Below are positions 49,320 through 58,058 of a DNA stretch of 64,000 nucleotides, piece after piece (the first letter of the stretch is position 1; the number at the start of each line of letters is the position of its first letter). The position numbers and the translations under genes are program-made. The notes beneath the pieces were generated by a model, which did no database searches, was not told where the DNA came from, and saw only the letters and a program-made list of their open reading frames with translations. Source of the stretch: an uncultured Alphaproteobacteria bacterium (GTDB taxonomy: Bacteria; Pseudomonadota; Alphaproteobacteria; Rhizobiales; Beijerinckiaceae); assembly GCA_937988775.1 (NCBI GenBank), contig CALKHP010000060.1, positions 62,001 through 126,000 on the forward strand. Reading direction: 5' to 3'.

Positions 49320-51695
49320 GTGTCCATTCTCTCACTTCCTGTCACCACGCTCGGCACGCCGCGCATTGGTCCGCGCCGCGAGCTCAAGATCGCCCTCGAA
49401 GCCTACTGGTCGGGCAAGTCAGACGAAAGGACCCTGCTCGAGGCAGCAGCCGCGCTGCGTGCCGCCAACTGGGCGCGCCAGAATGCGCTCGGCGTCACGG
49501 TGATCCCATCCAACGATTTCTCGCTTTACGATCAGGTGCTGGATACCAGCGTCATGGTCGGGGCCATCCCGCCGGCCTATGGCTGGACGGGGGGCAAGGT
49601 AGCGCTCTCGACCTATTTCGCCATGGCGCGCGGCGCGCAGGTGGCCGAAGACGAACTCTGCGCGCACGGCCACCATGGTGCTTCGCGGGATGCTCCCCAG
49701 GGCGCTTCTCAACACGGCTCCCACGGCGTGCCGGCACAGGAAATGACCAAGTGGTTCGACACCAACTATCACTACATGGTACCGGAGTTTTCGCGGGGGC
49801 AGAGCTTCTCGCTCGCCTCGCTGAAGCCGGTCGATGAGTATCGCGAGGCGAAGAACCTCGGCTATCGCACACGCCCGGTGCTGCTCGGCCCGGTGACCTA
49901 TCTGCGGCTCGGCAAGAGTAAGGACGCCTCGCTTGACCCGCTCTCGCTGCTCGGCGAATTGCTGCCGGTCTACATCGACGTGCTGCGCAGGCTGGCCGCC
50001 AACGGGGCCGAATGGGTGCAGATCGACGAACCGTGCCTTGCCCTCGACCTCGACGAGGCGACCCTAGGTGCACTGCGCCAAGCCTATGACAGCTTCGCCC
50101 ACGCCCTGCCGCAGCTGAAGATCATGCTGGCGAGCTATTTCGGCGGCCTTGGCGCCAATGCGGCCTTGGCGCTTTCCCTTCCCGTCGCCGGTCTCCATCT
50201 CGACCTGATCCGCGCACCGGAGCAGTTGGAGGATATCGCCGCGAAAGCGCCTCCGGGTTTGGTGCTCTCGCTCGGCGTCATTGACGGGCGCAATGTCTGG
50301 CGGGCCAATCTGCCAGCCATTCTCGACCGGCTGGAGCCGATCTTGCGTAAGCGCGGCAGCGACCATCTCCAGATCGCGCCGTCCTGCTCGCTGCTGCATG
50401 TGCCGTACGATCTCGAGCAGGAGAAGACGCTTGACCCCGATGTGGGAGATTGGCTCGCCTTCGCGGTCCAGAAGATGGGTGAACTCTCGACACTCGGCCG
50501 CGCGCTCATGGGAGGGCGGGCTGCCGTCGCGGACGCGCTTGAGCGATCGGTTGTCGCTGCCCGGTCGCGCGCCGCCTCGCCCAAGGTTCACGATACCGCG
50601 GTCGCGGCCAAGATCGCCGCGATCACGCCCGAGATGGCGCGGAGACAGCACGCCTTCCCGGAACGGGCGCCGCTCCAGCACGCGCGCTTCAAGCTGCCCG
50701 CCTTTCCCACAACGACGATCGGCTCGTTCCCGCAGACCGCGGCGATCAGGAAGGCGCGCTCGTCCCATGCCAAGGGGCTGCTGAGCGATGCCGAATACCG
50801 GACCTTCCTCGAGGAGGAGACCGCACGCGCCATCCGCTGGCAGGACGAGATCGGCCTCGACGTGCTGGTGCATGGCGAATTCGAGCGCAACGACATGGTG
50901 CAGTATTTCGGAGAACAGCTTTCGGGCTTCGCCTTCACGCAGCATGGCTGGGTACAATCCTACGGGTCGCGCTGCGTGCGTCCGCCGATCCTGTTCGGCG
51001 ATGTCTCGCGCCCCGATCCGATGACGGTCGAGTGGTGGCGCTATGCCCAGGCGCGCACTTCCAAGCCGATAAAGGGTATGCTGACAGGCCCGGTGACCAT
51101 CCTCAACTGGTCGTTCGTGCGCGACGACATTCCCCGTAGCGCGGCCTGCCGGCAGATCGCGCTCGCGATCAGGGACGAGGTGCAGGACCTGGAGAAGGCC
51201 GGGGCCGCCATGATCCAGATCGACGAGGCGGCGCTGCGCGAGGGGCTCCCGTTGCGAAAGTCGGAATGGGCCGGCTATCTCGGCTGGGCCATCGAGAGCT
51301 TTCGGCTCTGCTCATCGGGCGTTGCCGACAAAACGCAGATCCACACGCATATGTGCTACTCGGAGTTCAACGACATCATCGATGCGATCGGCGCCATGGA
51401 TGCCGATGTCATCTCGATCGAGACCTCGCGCTCGAAGATGGAACTGCTCGATGCCTTCAGGACCTACAAATACCCCAACGAGATCGGGCCGGGCATCTAC
51501 GACATCCATTCGCCGCGCGTGCCGGCGGCGGCCGAGATGGCCGAACTCCTGAAGTTCGCGCGAGGCCGCCTTGGCGATGCGCAACTGTGGGTCAACCCAG
51601 ATTGTGGCTTGAAGACCCGCAAATGGGAGGAGGTTCGGCCGGCCCTCGTCAATATGGTCGAGGCGGCACGACAGACGCGCCGTGCGGCCAGCTGA
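49320..51695 (+). CDS. metE: Cobalamin-independent methionine synthase MetE
   Basis: A 791-residue protein that transfers methyl from 5-methyltetrahydropteroyltri-L-glutamate to homocysteine. Landmarks: FDTNYHYMVPEF, QIDEPCLALDL, TTTIGSFPQTAAIRKAR, LVHGEFERNDMVQYF, MLTGPVTILNWSFVRDD; zinc ligands in THMCYSEFNDI (His, Cys) and PDCGLKTR (Cys). It contains an extra segment of about 30 residues (111-139) rich in His and Cys (ELCAHGHHGASRDAPQGASQ and HGSHG) inside the N-terminal barrel, which most family members lack. The start is GTG 49320. It is controlled by the riboswitch upstream. Confidence 0.95.
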   Translation: MSILSLPVTTLGTPRIGPRRELKIALEAYWSGKSDERTLLEAAAALRAANWARQNALGVTVIPSNDFSLYDQVLDTSVMVGAIPPAYGWTGGKVALSTYFAMARGAQVAEDELCAHGHHGASRDAPQGASQHGSHGVPAQEMTKWFDTNYHYMVPEFSRGQSFSLASLKPVDEYREAKNLGYRTRPVLLGPVTYLRLGKSKDASLDPLSLLGELLPVYIDVLRRLAANGAEWVQIDEPCLALDLDEATLGALRQAYDSFAHALPQLKIMLASYFGGLGANAALALSLPVAGLHLDLIRAPEQLEDIAAKAPPGLVLSLGVIDGRNVWRANLPAILDRLEPILRKRGSDHLQIAPSCSLLHVPYDLEQEKTLDPDVGDWLAFAVQKMGELSTLGRALMGGRAAVADALERSVVAARSRAASPKVHDTAVAAKIAAITPEMARRQHAFPERAPLQHARFKLPAFPTTTIGSFPQTAAIRKARSSHAKGLLSDAEYRTFLEEETARAIRWQDEIGLDVLVHGEFERNDMVQYFGEQLSGFAFTQHGWVQSYGSRCVRPPILFGDVSRPDPMTVEWWRYAQARTSKPIKGMLTGPVTILNWSFVRDDIPRSAACRQIALAIRDEVQDLEKAGAAMIQIDEAALREGLPLRKSEWAGYLGWAIESFRLCSSGVADKTQIHTHMCYSEFNDIIDAIGAMDADVISIETSRSKMELLDAFRTYKYPNEIGPGIYDIHSPRVPAAAEMAELLKFARGRLGDAQLWVNPDCGLKTRKWEEVRPALVNMVEAARQTRRAAS

Positions 51696-52013
51696 GCCCG
51701 CCGCGCGGGCTTGCGTGCGAAGCTCCTAAAGAGCGTGGCAAATCGCCCCGTCCGCAAGCACCGGCGGTCACCACTGACCATGTCTCCTGAGGCGCCCAAG
51801 AATAGTCAAAACGGGTACGAGAGCGGCCAAAATCCGGGGCGATGCCATCGAAAACCACACGCGTAGGGATTTGCTGAGCGCGAAGGAACATACCCTCATT
51901 AAAGCGCTCAGATTTGAAGATTAATTTTGATCTGGATCAATGACATGTGCGGGTGTGGATTAGACAGTGTCTCGCATGCCCGCAGTCTAATTAACGGACG
52001 AGAGGTAAAAGCC
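51696..52013. other. Intergenic region after metE
   Basis: No gene or clear terminator is seen in these 318 bases. An AT-rich part at about 51900-51950 may hold a promoter for the small gene that follows. Confidence 0.35.
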
Positions 52014-52202
52014 ATGCGTGCCGAGCAGGAAAGTCGAGCCGATGAGCCAACCCGGTTAAAGATTGCGCGTCGCGCATACGAGCTTTGGGAGAGTAAGGGC
52101 TGCCCGAATGGTTGCGATATTGACCATTGGTTACAGGCTGAGGCGGAGATTGCATCGGCTGAGCCTGAAAGCGTACGCGCTCCGAAAAGTGCCGCCCAGT
52201 GA
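52014..52202 (+). CDS. DUF2934-family small protein
   Basis: A 62-residue protein with the DUF2934 core RRAYELWESKGCPNGCDIDH-W-LQAE. The family is common in alphaproteobacteria, often near stress or plant-association genes; function unknown. ATG 52014 fits; an ATG at 51927 would add a 29-residue tail without similarity. Confidence 0.8.
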   Translation: MRAEQESRADEPTRLKIARRAYELWESKGCPNGCDIDHWLQAEAEIASAEPESVRAPKSAAQ

Positions 52203-52398
52203 AGAAGATCTCATGGTTTTCAAATCGGCTGCATGTCTGACGCTGCCACCATTGAAGATATCGACAAAGCAATAAAGCGCGTCGTGACGGGCTTGAAAAT
52301 GCAGCTACCTACCTAACTCGAAGGACCGGCCCCACCATTGATCGATCCGCGCGCCTCGTCGCAGATGCAACGTGTCTTCAGTGGAAAAGTGCTTCTCG

Positions 52399-52992
52399 TT
52401 AGGATGTAGGCCCGCCCCCGGTCCATTCGCGTTGGCTGATGCCGCTGCTGTGAAGGTTGAGAAGGCCGATGGCCCGGCGCGCCATATGGTCGACGGCCTC
52501 GGCAAGTGATGCCGGTTTCAGATAGAAGGCCGGCACAGGAGGTGCGATGATCGCGCCGATCTCGGTCACCTGGGCCATCGCGCGTAAATGGCCGAGGTGC
52601 AGTGGGCTCTCACGCACCATGAGCACCAGTCTGCGGCGTTCCTTGAGTTGAACATCCGCGGTGCGCGCCAGCAGATTGTCGAGATGACTGCCGGCAATGG
52701 CGGTGAGGGTCCGGATCGAGCATGGAGCGACAATCATGCCTGCTGTCCGAAACGAGCCGCTGGCGATGCTGGCCCCGATATCCCTATGGTCGTGGACCCT
52801 TGTTGCGAGGCTTCGCAGGTAGGGCAAGGCGTCGGACCCGACCTCCTCATATAGTGTCCGCTCGGCCGCCGGAGAGACGACAAGATGCGTCTCGTAGCGT
52901 CGGGCCTCAGCGAGGAGTTCGGCGATCCTGACGCCGATCGCCGCTCCCGATGCGCCAGAAAGCCCGACGATCACACGCTCCGGCTCCATCAT
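52399..52992 (-). CDS. ubiX: UbiX-family flavin prenyltransferase
   Basis: A 197-residue enzyme that prenylates FMN to make the cofactor of UbiD-type decarboxylases. It has the flavin-binding start VIVGLSGASGAAIGVRIAEL and the blocks APCSIRTLTAIAGSHLDNLL (typical PCSMKTLAAIAxGxxxNL), RKLVLMVRESPLH-type motif (RRLVLMVRESPLHLGHLRAM) and PPVPAFYLKP. ATG 52992 overlaps the ubiD stop (ATGA). A second ATG three bases later could also be used. Confidence 0.93.
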   Translation of the reverse strand: MMEPERVIVGLSGASGAAIGVRIAELLAEARRYETHLVVSPAAERTLYEEVGSDALPYLRSLATRVHDHRDIGASIASGSFRTAGMIVAPCSIRTLTAIAGSHLDNLLARTADVQLKERRRLVLMVRESPLHLGHLRAMAQVTEIGAIIAPPVPAFYLKPASLAEAVDHMARRAIGLLNLHSSGISQREWTGGGPTS

Positions 52993-54518
52993 CGATCTCC
53001 TCGCGGGCCGCCTGCGGCCGGTGCAATGCTGAGCTTGTCCCAGATCGCGTCGACGCGCGCGATGACGGCAGGGGCCATGGCGAGCGTCTTGCCCCAGGGC
53101 CGCTCGGTCTCCGGGGCGATCTTGTTGGTCGCATCGATGCCGAGCTTGCCACCGAGCCCCGGCTGGGGCGAAGCAAAATCGAGATAGTCGATTGGTGTAC
53201 TGTCTATGCTCAGGAGATCGCGCGAACTGTCGGAACGCGTGGCGACAGCCCACATGACATCGGCCCAGTTGCGCACGTCGATGTCCTCGTCGACCACGAT
53301 CAGCAACTTGGTGTAGGTGAACTGCGGCAGCATCGACCAGAGACCGAGCATGACCCGCCGCGCCTGGCCGGGGTAGCGCTTGGATATCGAGACAACCGCG
53401 ATTCTGTACGAACACGCTTCTGGCGGCAGCCACAGATCGGCAATTTCGGGAAACTGACGGCGTAGTAGTGGCAGGAAGACCTCGTTCAGGGCCTCGCCGA
53501 TGCGCGAGGGTTCATCGGGCGCCCGCCCGGTGAAGGTCGACAGATAGATCGGATCCTGGCGGGTTGTGATCGCGGTGACCTGCATCACCGGAAACGGCTC
53601 GATGCTGTTGTAATAGCCGGTGTGGTCGCCATAGGGGCCCTCAGGCAGGGTTTCGGTCGCGGAGACGATGCCTTCGATGACGATCTCGGCTTGTGAGGGC
53701 ACATTGAGTGGCACGGTGATGCAGCGGACGACATCGGGGCGCGCGCCGCGCAGAAGCCCTGAAAATTTGAGTTCCGAAATGCCCTCCGGCAACGGCAGTA
53801 TAGCCGACAGGATGGTGGCAGGGTCAGCGCCGATGACGATCGCGACGGGCATGTCACGTTGAAGCTGTCGCCATTGATGGTGGTGCTTGGCGCCGCCGCG
53901 ATGCTGCAGCCAGCGGATGATCGCCCGATCCCGACCAACAACCTGGATGCGATACACGCCGACATTGCCCTCATCGAGACTGGATGGCTGTGGCGGCTGC
54001 GTGAAGACCAACGGCCAGGTGATGAGCGGGGCCGGCTCGCCGGGCCAGGGTATCTGGATCGGAAAGGCGCCCAGATCGATCTCTGCCCCCCTATGAATGC
54101 GGTGTTGGGCGGGCGAACCGGCACAGATTCTTGGCTGCATCGACAGGAGCGCCCGGGCGAGTGGGAGCTTACTCCAGGCATCCTTGAGATTTTTCGGTGG
54201 CCGCGGCTCGTGCAGTTCGGCAAGCGTTTCGCCGAGTTTGGCAAGGCCGCCAGGGCGGACGCCCAGGCCCCAGGCAACCCGCTCGACCGAGCCGAACAGG
54301 TTCGTCAACAGGGGGATGTCGGAGATCGTCCCATCGGCCTTGATCGGATGCTCGAAGAACAAGGCTCCGCCTCCCTGCTGCAACACGCGGCGATGGATTT
54401 CCGTCATGTCGTGGACGACCGAGACCGGCTCGCGAATGCGCGTCAACTGACCGGCGGATTCGAGATGGGCCACGAAGTCTCGAAGATTTCTAAATAACGG
54501 CAAGTCGCGGCGCAGCAA
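52989..54518 (-). CDS. ubiD: UbiD-family decarboxylase
   Basis: A 509-residue prenyl-FMN-dependent decarboxylase. It begins with LFRNLRDFVAHLESAGQLTR and shows the core blocks YRIQVVGRDRAIIRWLQHRG, PVAIVIGADPATILSAILPL, EIVIEGIVSATETLPEGPYG and DHTGYYN (metal/prFMN site), then EVFLPLLRRQFPEIADLWLP. In ubiquinone synthesis it removes the carboxylate of 3-polyprenyl-4-hydroxybenzoate. The start is TTG 54518 (GGAG six bases before); a TTG at 54530 would add four residues. It is divergent from ubiT-ubiU-ubiV, suggesting an anaerobic quinone locus. Confidence 0.92.
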   Translation of the reverse strand: MLRRDLPLFRNLRDFVAHLESAGQLTRIREPVSVVHDMTEIHRRVLQQGGGALFFEHPIKADGTISDIPLLTNLFGSVERVAWGLGVRPGGLAKLGETLAELHEPRPPKNLKDAWSKLPLARALLSMQPRICAGSPAQHRIHRGAEIDLGAFPIQIPWPGEPAPLITWPLVFTQPPQPSSLDEGNVGVYRIQVVGRDRAIIRWLQHRGGAKHHHQWRQLQRDMPVAIVIGADPATILSAILPLPEGISELKFSGLLRGARPDVVRCITVPLNVPSQAEIVIEGIVSATETLPEGPYGDHTGYYNSIEPFPVMQVTAITTRQDPIYLSTFTGRAPDEPSRIGEALNEVFLPLLRRQFPEIADLWLPPEACSYRIAVVSISKRYPGQARRVMLGLWSMLPQFTYTKLLIVVDEDIDVRNWADVMWAVATRSDSSRDLLSIDSTPIDYLDFASPQPGLGGKLGIDATNKIAPETERPWGKTLAMAPAVIARVDAIWDKLSIAPAAGGPRGDR

Positions 54519-54629
54519 TGGAATCTCCAATTCCTACCATCAATGCCCCATCTTGCATTCGTGTTCTTTGTCCAGAAGCAATAAGCAGACGCCGTTGAGG
54601 GTGTAGGGATATCGCAGAGGTGACTTTTG
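54519..54629. promoter_or_regulatory. Divergent promoter region between ubiD and ubiT
   Basis: 111 bases between divergent quinone genes. TTGTCCAGAAGCAA at 54568-54581 matches the TTGAT-N4-ATCAA box of FNR/FixK regulators at about 7 of 10 positions. This is a weak candidate only, but such control would suit genes used without oxygen. Confidence 0.3.
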
Positions 54630-55178
54630 ATGCCCAAGCCCGATGCAACCATCTCCCCCTTGCCGCATGCACTGTCCTTGGCCATGCGGCCGTTGCCGCT
54701 CTGGCCGCTCCAGCCGCTTCTGGCCATGTTCGTCGGCAGGATCAGGACACGCCATCCGGGCATGTTCGAACGCCTCGGAGAGCATTCGCAAAAGCGGTTC
54801 GGGCTGAAGCCGACCGATCTTCCCTTCGCTTTCGTGCTGGAACCAAAACCATCGCGTCCGGTCGCGGTTGCTACGCGGCAACTGCCATCGAATCTCGATG
54901 CGCGGATATCCGGTCCGCTCGGCGCCCTCCTCGGGCTGGTCAGTGGAGAATGCGATGGCGACGCGCTGTTCTTCTCGCGAGAACTGCACATTGAGGGGGA
55001 TATGGAGGCGGTCCTCGCCCTCAGGAATGCCATCGACAGCGTAGGGGTAAATCTTCTTGGCGAATTTCTCGCCGAGCTGTCGCCACTGGGTGCCCCCGTT
55101 GACAAGCTGCTGCGTGGCCACCCGCCGCAGCGGCCATATGCGGGCAATGCGAGGAAGGGAACACAGCCTTGGAACTGA
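54630..55178 (+). CDS. ubiT: UbiT-like SCP2-domain lipid-binding protein
   Basis: A 182-residue SCP2-type protein: LQPLLAMFVGRIRTRHPGMF at the start and FVLEPKPSRPVAVATRQLPS and EGDMEAVLALRNAID, a hydrophobic-pocket fold. UbiT is the accessory lipid-binding protein of the oxygen-independent ubiquinone pathway and is usually encoded next to ubiU and ubiV, as here. ATG 54630 follows an AGAGG site; a TTG at 54627 is also possible. It overlaps ubiU by 10 bases. Confidence 0.88.
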   Translation: MPKPDATISPLPHALSLAMRPLPLWPLQPLLAMFVGRIRTRHPGMFERLGEHSQKRFGLKPTDLPFAFVLEPKPSRPVAVATRQLPSNLDARISGPLGALLGLVSGECDGDALFFSRELHIEGDMEAVLALRNAIDSVGVNLLGEFLAELSPLGAPVDKLLRGHPPQRPYAGNARKGTQPWN

Positions 55179-56146
55179 TTTGCCCGGCGGGAACGCCGTC
55201 CGCGCTCGAGGTCGCCGTCAACGCCGGCGCCGACGCGATTTATTGCGGCTTCAGCGATGAGACAAATGCGCGGAACTTTCCTGGCTTGAATTTCAGCCGT
55301 GAGGAACTGGGTGAAGGTATCTCCTATGCGCACCGGCATGGCGTGAAGGTCCTGGTTGCGATCAACACGTTTGCGCGCGCCGGGGCGACCGACGTCTGGA
55401 AACGTGCCATCGATGATGCGGTCGGAGCCGGGGCGGACGCGCTGATCATGGCGGATGTTGGCATGCTCGCGTATACGGCGCGCCACCACTCCTCGCAGCG
55501 CATCCATCTCTCGGTGCAGGCCGCCGCCGCAAACCCGGATGCGATCCGCTTCTATGTCGAATCGTTCGGCGTTCGGCGCGTTGTCCTGCCCAGGGTTCTG
55601 AGCGTTCCCGAGATCGCCAAGATCATCAAGGAAGTGAGCTGCGAGACAGAAGTCTTCGTGTATGGCGGCTTGTGCGTGATGGAGGAGGGGCGCTGTTCGC
55701 TATCATCATACGCTACCGGAAAGTCGCCGAACATGCAGGGCGTCTGCTCGCCGCCGAGCCATGTCAGCTATCGGGAAGAGGGCGACAAGGTCGTGTCTCG
55801 CCTCGGCAAATTCACTATCAACGCCTTTGCTGAGGATGAGGCGACCGCCTACCCGACGCTGTGCAAGGGGCGTTTTACGACCTCTCACGGCACCGGCTAC
55901 ATTTTCGAGGATCCCGTCAGCCTCGATGCCGCGACGATGCTGCCTGGCCTGCGTGATGCGGGCGTCACGGCACTGAAGATCGAAGGCCGCCAGCGCGGCC
56001 GCGCCTATATCGAAAGCGTCGTTCGGACATTTCGACAGGCCATCGAAGCGCTGGAGGCGGGGGAGGCGATCAAAACCGGAAGCCTGATCGCCATGAGCGA
56101 AGGCCAGATGACGACGGCGGGAGCCTATCGCAAGACCTGGCGCTGA
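55169..56146 (+). CDS. ubiU: UbiU, O2-independent ubiquinone hydroxylation protein (U32 peptidase family)
   Basis: A 325-residue U32-family protein: ELICPAGTPSALEVAVNAGA, IYCGFSDETNARNFPGLNFS, VYGGLCVMEEGRCSLSSYAT. Four cysteines at 169, 176, 193 and 232 sit at the same numbers as the [4Fe-4S] ligands reported for E. coli UbiU. With UbiV it forms a heterodimer that hydroxylates the quinone ring without oxygen, using prephenate as oxygen donor. The start is TTG 55169, which gives the expected N-terminus and has GGAAGGGAAC upstream. Confidence 0.93.
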   Translation: MELICPAGTPSALEVAVNAGADAIYCGFSDETNARNFPGLNFSREELGEGISYAHRHGVKVLVAINTFARAGATDVWKRAIDDAVGAGADALIMADVGMLAYTARHHSSQRIHLSVQAAAANPDAIRFYVESFGVRRVVLPRVLSVPEIAKIIKEVSCETEVFVYGGLCVMEEGRCSLSSYATGKSPNMQGVCSPPSHVSYREEGDKVVSRLGKFTINAFAEDEATAYPTLCKGRFTTSHGTGYIFEDPVSLDAATMLPGLRDAGVTALKIEGRQRGRAYIESVVRTFRQAIEALEAGEAIKTGSLIAMSEGQMTTAGAYRKTWR

Positions 56147-56188
56147 ATAATTCAACGTGAGTTGGCACGAAAGCAGAGGACAGGTTGA

Positions 56189-57085
56189 ATGCAGCTTACT
56201 CTCGGGCCCGTACTCTTCAACTGGCAGTCGGATGTCTGGCGCGACTTCTATTTCCAGATCGCGGATGAGGCTCCCATAGACGTCGTCGTCGTTGGAGAGA
56301 TCGTCTGCTCCAAGCGATCGCCTTTCTTTGCCGAACATATGCCAACCGTCATCGAGCGGCTCGTGGCGAGCGGAAAGCAGGTCGTTCTTGGCTCGCTTAT
56401 TCTCATCTCGCTGCCGCGCGAGCGACGACAGATGGCAGAACTGACCGGGACGGAAGATTTTCTGGTCGAGGCAAACGATCTCACCTGTGTCCGGGGCTTG
56501 CGTGGCCGCCCTCATGCCATTGGTCCGTTCGTGAACGTCTATAATGAGGCGACTGCGGCCTATCTTGCTGATCTCGGAGCGACACGCATCTGTTTGCCGC
56601 CGGAACTGCCGCTGCGGTCGATCGCGACCATCGCTGCGTCGGTTCCAGAGGTCACGACGGAAGTTTTCGCTTTCGGAAAGGTGCCGCTGGCGATCTCCGC
56701 GCGCTGCTATCATGCGCGCATCCACAAGCTGACGAAGGATAACTGCCGCTTCGTCTGCGAGCAGGACCCGGATGGCCTGGCGGTGAAGACGCTTGAGGGC
56801 GACGGCTTTCTTTCGGTCAACGGCGTGCAAACGCTGTCGCATAGCTGTGCCAGTTACCTGGACGATGCGGATGCGCTCGCCAGGGCCGGCGTGGGCGCAT
56901 TGCGGTTGTCGCCGCAGAAATGCGACATGGTGCAGGTCGCCCATGTCTTCCGGAATGTCGTCGAGGGTCGCCTCGGCGCCGGTGACGGCAATCGCGCCCT
57001 TTCCGAAATTTACCCCGGCGTTCCTTTCGCGAATGGTTTTCTGCATGGACTCCCCGGAGCGGAGCTTGCCGAGCCGGTGACCTGA
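56189..57085 (+). CDS. ubiV: UbiV, O2-independent ubiquinone hydroxylation protein (U32 peptidase family)
   Basis: A 298-residue partner of UbiU: TLGPVLFNWQSDVWRDFYFQ, VVVVGEIVCSKRSPFF, AFGKVPLAISARCYHARIHK, NCRFVCEQDPDG. Cysteines 40, 173, 186 and 190 have the 13- and 4-residue spacing of the E. coli UbiV cluster ligands. The ATG at 56189 follows a GAGGACAGGTTGA stretch, 42 bases after ubiU. Confidence 0.93.
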   Translation: MQLTLGPVLFNWQSDVWRDFYFQIADEAPIDVVVVGEIVCSKRSPFFAEHMPTVIERLVASGKQVVLGSLILISLPRERRQMAELTGTEDFLVEANDLTCVRGLRGRPHAIGPFVNVYNEATAAYLADLGATRICLPPELPLRSIATIAASVPEVTTEVFAFGKVPLAISARCYHARIHKLTKDNCRFVCEQDPDGLAVKTLEGDGFLSVNGVQTLSHSCASYLDDADALARAGVGALRLSPQKCDMVQVAHVFRNVVEGRLGAGDGNRALSEIYPGVPFANGFLHGLPGAELAEPVT

Positions 57086-57132
57086 GAGCTTTTCGGACCA
57101 CCGGCCACGCCGGCCGGAAAGGGCGGCCTCCA

Positions 57133-57495
57133 ATGTCGATGAATCATCACACCTTTATCAATCGACCGGTGCCTGCGAGCGACACCGCTCTCCTCATCAA
57201 GCGATTGCGGACCGTGCTGAAGCAGGCCGGCGTCGACTGCGAATGCCGCGACTCGCTGTCTGTAGCGCTCGACAGGTTCGTGGCGCTTGAGAAGCATCGC
57301 GTGCGGTTCAAGGGCTTGAGCGAGGCGCGCGACCATCGCGACCGCATCGTCAATATCCTCTCCTTCATCGCCGAACTCGATCACATCACAGCCGGAGAAA
57401 GCGACGGAACGGTTTTCGAGGAGATCGCGCTTCTCTTCATCGACATCGCCGATTGTGCGACCGCCGGCGCGGCCGCTCTGAGAACGCTGGATTGA
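57133..57495 (+). CDS. Hypothetical protein downstream of ubiV
   Basis: A 120-residue helical protein: FINRPVPASDTALLIKRLRT, EARDHRDRIVNILSFIAELD, FEEIALLFIDIADCATAGAA. Two cysteines near residue 36 (VDCECRD) and one near 110. No family recognised. It follows ubiV by 47 bases on the same strand and could belong to the operon, so a role in anaerobic quinone or redox metabolism is possible but not shown. Confidence 0.55.
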   Translation: MSMNHHTFINRPVPASDTALLIKRLRTVLKQAGVDCECRDSLSVALDRFVALEKHRVRFKGLSEARDHRDRIVNILSFIAELDHITAGESDGTVFEEIALLFIDIADCATAGAAALRTLD

Positions 57496-58058
57496 GGCAT
57501 CGGGGATGACTTGCTGGCTGCGCCTATCTGTCGCCATCGCGTAGACGCCGGTCGATCGAATCTGTGTGGGCGTTGGCGGAGGATAAGCGAACTCCGAAGC
57601 ATCGACTGTATTGTTATTGCTAGCAGATCACTTCACTAGGTGTTTGATCCCAAGCTTTGATGGTGCGAGCTTTCCCCTTGCATGGAAGGAAGCGCTATGG
57701 GCCAGATTCACCAAGGTAGCGCCGCCACGACAGCGGCGGTTCGTCGAGCGATACGGCTGCAATCAGGATCGTTAGTAGCCGAATCTCATACGGGCTGACA
57801 ACGTTCCAGGGATTGATCGGGCTGTTAGCAGGATCAGTAACAACAGAAGCATCATCACCAGACCCGCGTCGCAGAGGTGCCAGACACATTCAGCCTCGAT
57901 CTCTGGCTGCTGACCCACGAAGACGTACGCCGCATCGTCCGCATCCGCGCCGCGCTTGATTTCCAGGCCACGGCCCTTGTCGGAGCGCTGGAGGCTGGCG
58001 GCGTGACCAACCACTCGTTCGTTTCTTCTTGTCCGTTCTCTCCGATCGACCGAGGCGG
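57496..58058. other. Gap with a LysR-type C-terminal fragment
   Basis: No complete gene. A plus-strand frame at about 57877-57972 reads PDTFSLDLWLLTHEDVRRIV then RIRAALDF, matching the usual end of LysR-family regulators (...DVWLLTHPDLRRxARVRAFxDF). Neither the DNA-binding domain nor the rest of the sensor domain is present, so this is a leftover. Confidence 0.45.

Noticed and set aside
54568..54581. Definite FNR/FixK box
   Set aside because: Only about 7 of 10 consensus positions match; reported only as a weak candidate.
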